DNA of 64,000 bases from Lunularia cruciata (lineage: Eukaryota > Streptophyta > Marchantiopsida > Lunulariales > Lunulariaceae), in assembly GCA_948567375.1 (NCBI GenBank), contig OX419758.1, positions 34,725,001-34,789,000 of the forward strand, given 5' to 3'. Of this stretch, positions 60,572-64,000 are shown in pieces. A program made the position numbers and the translations under genes. The notes beneath the pieces were generated by a model, which searched no databases, was not told the DNA's origin, and saw only the letters and a list, made by a program, of their open reading frames with translations. Every line of letters starts with the position of its first letter. The first letter of the stretch is position 1.

Positions 60572-61399
60572 GTAGACAAGATAAGTGATAGAAATTGAAG
60601 ATATAAATAGGAGATTTATAGTATTTCACTTAGTCATTGGAACTCTTTAGTGGGAAGTAGAAAAATGTATGGAGTGTTTTGGCATGATTTGATCCATGTT
60701 CAATTTTTTAGTATTCAAGGAAATTAGAAAAGAGACCTTCCAACTCTCTATTGCTATTTGTCTACACACTAAGTATCAATTGAGTGAATTTTTCGGGTAG
60801 TGATGAGGAACCTCAAAGTATGAACACAAGCACTTGAGTGTAGAGAGATATTCACACTTATTTGGGGTGTTTGATCCTTTAGGTTTTGAAGAAGCAAAGT
60901 AATGTATTGAAGAGTTGAGGGTAATCCATCACATTGAAAGTATCAAATAAACAAAAAGCAAGTCAATTGCTTGATACAAGGCTCCTTTGTAGCTGCACCG
61001 TTTGGGAGGGGTAGTAAGAAACCTTTTAAGTGGTAGTCTTTGGCATGAAGCTAGCTTTGGTGTGAAGTGAGCCATCATCTTCAAGAATAATTTAGAGTAT
61101 ATTTATAGTGAAATAAATTTTTGTTTTCCCTTTTTTGTCTTGTGCTATTAGGGTGCCACTACCTTCTTTTGGGAGTAGTTATGCCCAAGAGGTTAAAGAA
61201 TAAAGAATAAAGAACCATCAAAAGTGACATTTCTCTTCACTTCTATTCATTTTTCACATATATCTTTGAAAAAACTACATGTTCTTGTCATCTTACTGTT
61301 ATTAAGATGGTCATAAGGTTATCACAACAAAATTCTGGTTAAATCCTATTCTAATAGCTAATAATTTCTTATCCATAGTTTTAATTAATCCATTTGTGA
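60572..61399. other. AT-rich spacer, no gene seen
   Basis: No convincing frame, RNA gene or transposon motif. Confidence 0.4.
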
Positions 61400-61675
61400 T
61401 CATTTTTCCTTTTTGTATTCCACAATTGTTTTTGCAATCTTTGATTTTGTGGCTTTACTCACATCCATCTTAATCTTCATCTTATTAATGTTCCTTTGTA
61501 GCAACTCTATATTTACTTTAGGATTGCACAAAATAAATGCATCTTCTTTACCAAATCCATACAATCTTGCACCTCTAGTCATTGTTATGTATATTGCATA
61601 AGAATGGACTCCAAGTACTTCAAAGTTGTGAGGATCTTCTTCTTTAAATTCTTCAAAGATGGTACTTCCATTGCT
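61400..61675 (-). pseudogene. Unrecognised coding-like patch
   Basis: The minus strand is open for about 90 codons, reading IASNGSTIFEEFKEEDPHNF, then YITMTRGARLYGFGKEDAFI, then a basic end IVEYKKEK before TGA at 61400-61402. An ATG at 61582 would give 60 residues. The composition is protein-like but I do not recognise it; it may be the last exon of a decayed gene. Confidence 0.3.
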
Positions 61676-64000
61676 GGCTATACCAAATATACTTCATCTA
61701 TTTCCATTTGGTTCTCTTTCTTTCGCTATAGTTCTTTACTTTTCAACTTTCTCAAATTTTCCCTTCCACTATAATTTAGATTTAGCTCATTGACTAGTTT
61801 GTGAGTATCTTGGTTGATTAAATCTATATCCTTCTTCAATACTTTGGCTCCATTTGACTAAAGAACCTCTTTATTGGCTTCACACTCCTATTAAACCTCT
61901 ATGTTCAAGTCAATATTTGAAGAAGACACCACATTGAATTCATGGTAGCCATCGTTGAAAACACTCTACCCAAAGGCACTTCCATATCCATGTATTTGTT
62001 CAAGACTTCATTTTGTCTATCAGCTTTCTCTATCTTGAAGTCTTCACTTGCATTTCAAAATGAACCCATCCTCAAGAACTATGCATTCTGCTCTTGGATT
62101 ATGCTCTTGGATCCCTAAAGTATACCTTTTCTTATACACAATGCCATTCTTGCAAAAACTTAATAAAGGGAATAATAGTTTCCTTTCTATGAAAAGGTAC
62201 TATATTTTTTTTGGGTATAATTATGAATGATACTCACCCAACTTGCATTCTCCTACAAGGATATTTCCAAAGAAAACTGTTTTGGTAATAGTTAGGTAAT
62301 ATATCTTTTAGGACCAAAATAACTTAATGATTGCCATTCCAGTTGCATTTTGCACATGATATTTGTAAGTTAACACTTGAAACCCATTTTGCAATATGAG
62401 TTGCTCTACAAATAGCACTTCCCACCTCTTTTCAATTTTCAATCCAAGTATTGGGTAACATGTATGCCAAGTAAGCAACTTCAAAGAGGAAACTTCTCGG
62501 ATAGCTTAGCTTGACATGAGGTTTCTCTTTTCTTTCTTCATTTGCTCTAAATTATGTAAAACTCCTCTTTTGCAACTATACACAAAACACTTTTTTTTAT
62601 CTACCTTCTCTTTTTGTTTACAAGAAGATATAGCTCACTTGCTTAACATTCAAAACAATATAACTCTGTAGATGATTATATAGGTTGTCTTTTGGAACAA
62701 TATGCAAATTGAATACTCCTAATTTTAGAACCTAAAAGTAGTTCCTAATTGCATTAGTTACTTTTCTTTTTACATTGTTCTCTTTATTTTCAACAATCAT
62801 TGTTATCTTCCTCGTACTCTTTTATTTGTTCTAGGTTTTGTGTGTCTAAATTGATTTTTCTTTTCTTTTCTAACCAACCCTCATTTCAAAATTCAAGCTA
62901 TTTTTATTCACTTCAATCCCACCTGATTCTTTATTTTTATCAAATTTTGTATGGGTTCTTGATACAATATAATATTTCATATACAAGAAAGTTACCTTAT
63001 TGTGCATAAACAATCCATAATGTGATCTCAATAAGTAGAAAGATTAAATCAATCCCAAATATGATTATAAGCTACTAAAATATTTATCTTACTACATTAC
63101 ACAACCAATATATACTCTAAATACAATACAAGTGTAAGTAATTTGGTGTAATTCAAGAGTAGAGTGATATTGGATCCACATAAAATACTAAGGTGTATGA
63201 TTATTCAAATTAAAATTGACATATTATATACAATATTTTATAATTATTTGTATAAAACTCACCATATATGAATTAAAAAAGAATGATTTATTCAAGGTTC
63301 AGGTATATAAGAAATTGACAACTATAATTTGCGTCTTAGTTTGAAACACCGATACTAGAATGGAAATTTTCTTACACAATCGTTGTATTGAAATAAGAAA
63401 AGAAAGTGAAATGAAAAATATATCTTCGTAATATTAACCTCCTTCAATGTCTTCATATTAATACAGGTATTTTGGTTTATTTATCTAGCAAATATCAAAT
63501 ATAGTGAGGGATACAGTCATATTAAATTATATTATCGTCATTGTATTTAGTCCTCATTAGATTTAAACTAGAGAATCACTCAACTAGACGTGGAAGAATC
63601 ACAAGACTGACTAGCATGTGCATCGATGGATATCCAAATAGTTCTTAGTCTTAAAAGATCACGAGAGTGAGACTTCTTCAAACTTCCATACAATTTTCAT
63701 GCAGAAGTTGAAAAATTCAGTCTACTTATCTACTCAATACTAAGGAGTATCTGGAAAACTCAAGATCAAAATCCACTTGAAAAAATTAAATGTCCAACAA
63801 CAAAAGCATCCAATACAGTCAAAAGAGAAATCTAAAAAACAAGAAACACCACAAGTTTAGAAAAGATATAATTTATTAAACTTATGACAAATAACTAGAT
63901 GTGAACAACCTGTGTTTATTTGTTGCCATATTAAGTCTGTTGGTGATGGTTTTTATGTTCCTCATGTGTATCACACAAGTTCTATATTTTACTGGACGGT
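61676..64000. other. AT-rich region, no gene recognised
   Basis: Fragmentary frames only. No transposon motif or RNA gene seen up to the end of the window. Confidence 0.4.

Overview
The window looks like nuclear DNA of a green land plant. It has intron-containing genes with GT/AG junctions, a plastid-type Clp protease subunit gene, plant-type TTTAGGG telomere repeats, a nuclear tRNA-Leu gene, and LTR retrotransposons primed by initiator tRNA-Met. Short introns, chromodomain Gypsy elements and a GIY-YIG Penelope-like element suggest a seed-free plant, perhaps a moss. The lineage is inference, not shown by the sequence.

Layout. 1-4.3 kb is AT-rich and holds one truncated LTR. 5.27-7.92 kb (+) is a five-exon gene for a lung-seven-transmembrane (GOST) protein. 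8.6-11.8 kb holds a 51-bp tandem repeat, a decayed Helitron helicase end and copies of an unnamed dispersed motif. 13.6 kb has an inverted relic of the Penelope-like element. 14.40-15.47 kb (-) is a single-exon nocturnin/CCR4-like EEP enzyme gene. 15.8-23.6 kb (+) is a decayed Penelope-like retroelement (PLE): an N-terminal GIY-YIG endonuclease comes before the reverse transcriptase, long direct repeats flank the coding region, and nine TTTAGGG units lie inside a third repeat copy. 25.3 kb (-) is tRNA-Leu(CAG). 26.16-29.46 kb (-) is a nine-exon CLPR1-like gene.

From 34 kb onward the window is mostly transposon graveyard. Two related Ty3/Gypsy chromoviruses lie on the minus strand. Element A (34.42-40.16 kb) has a perfect 5-bp target duplication. 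Element B (52.45-58.09 kb) has LTRs about 97% identical by eye. A PIF/Harbinger-like transposase relic sits at 46.2-47.4 kb, with unrecognised decayed coding patches at 42.0-43.7, 58.3-60.0 and 61.4-61.7 kb. The rest is AT-rich DNA in which I see no gene.

The host genes are independent single-gene loci. The most notable signals are the domain-permuted PLE with telomere repeats, dense heat-shock-element-like arrays just upstream of the TATA box in every LTR of the Gypsy family, and the dispersed motif family near the Helitron relic.
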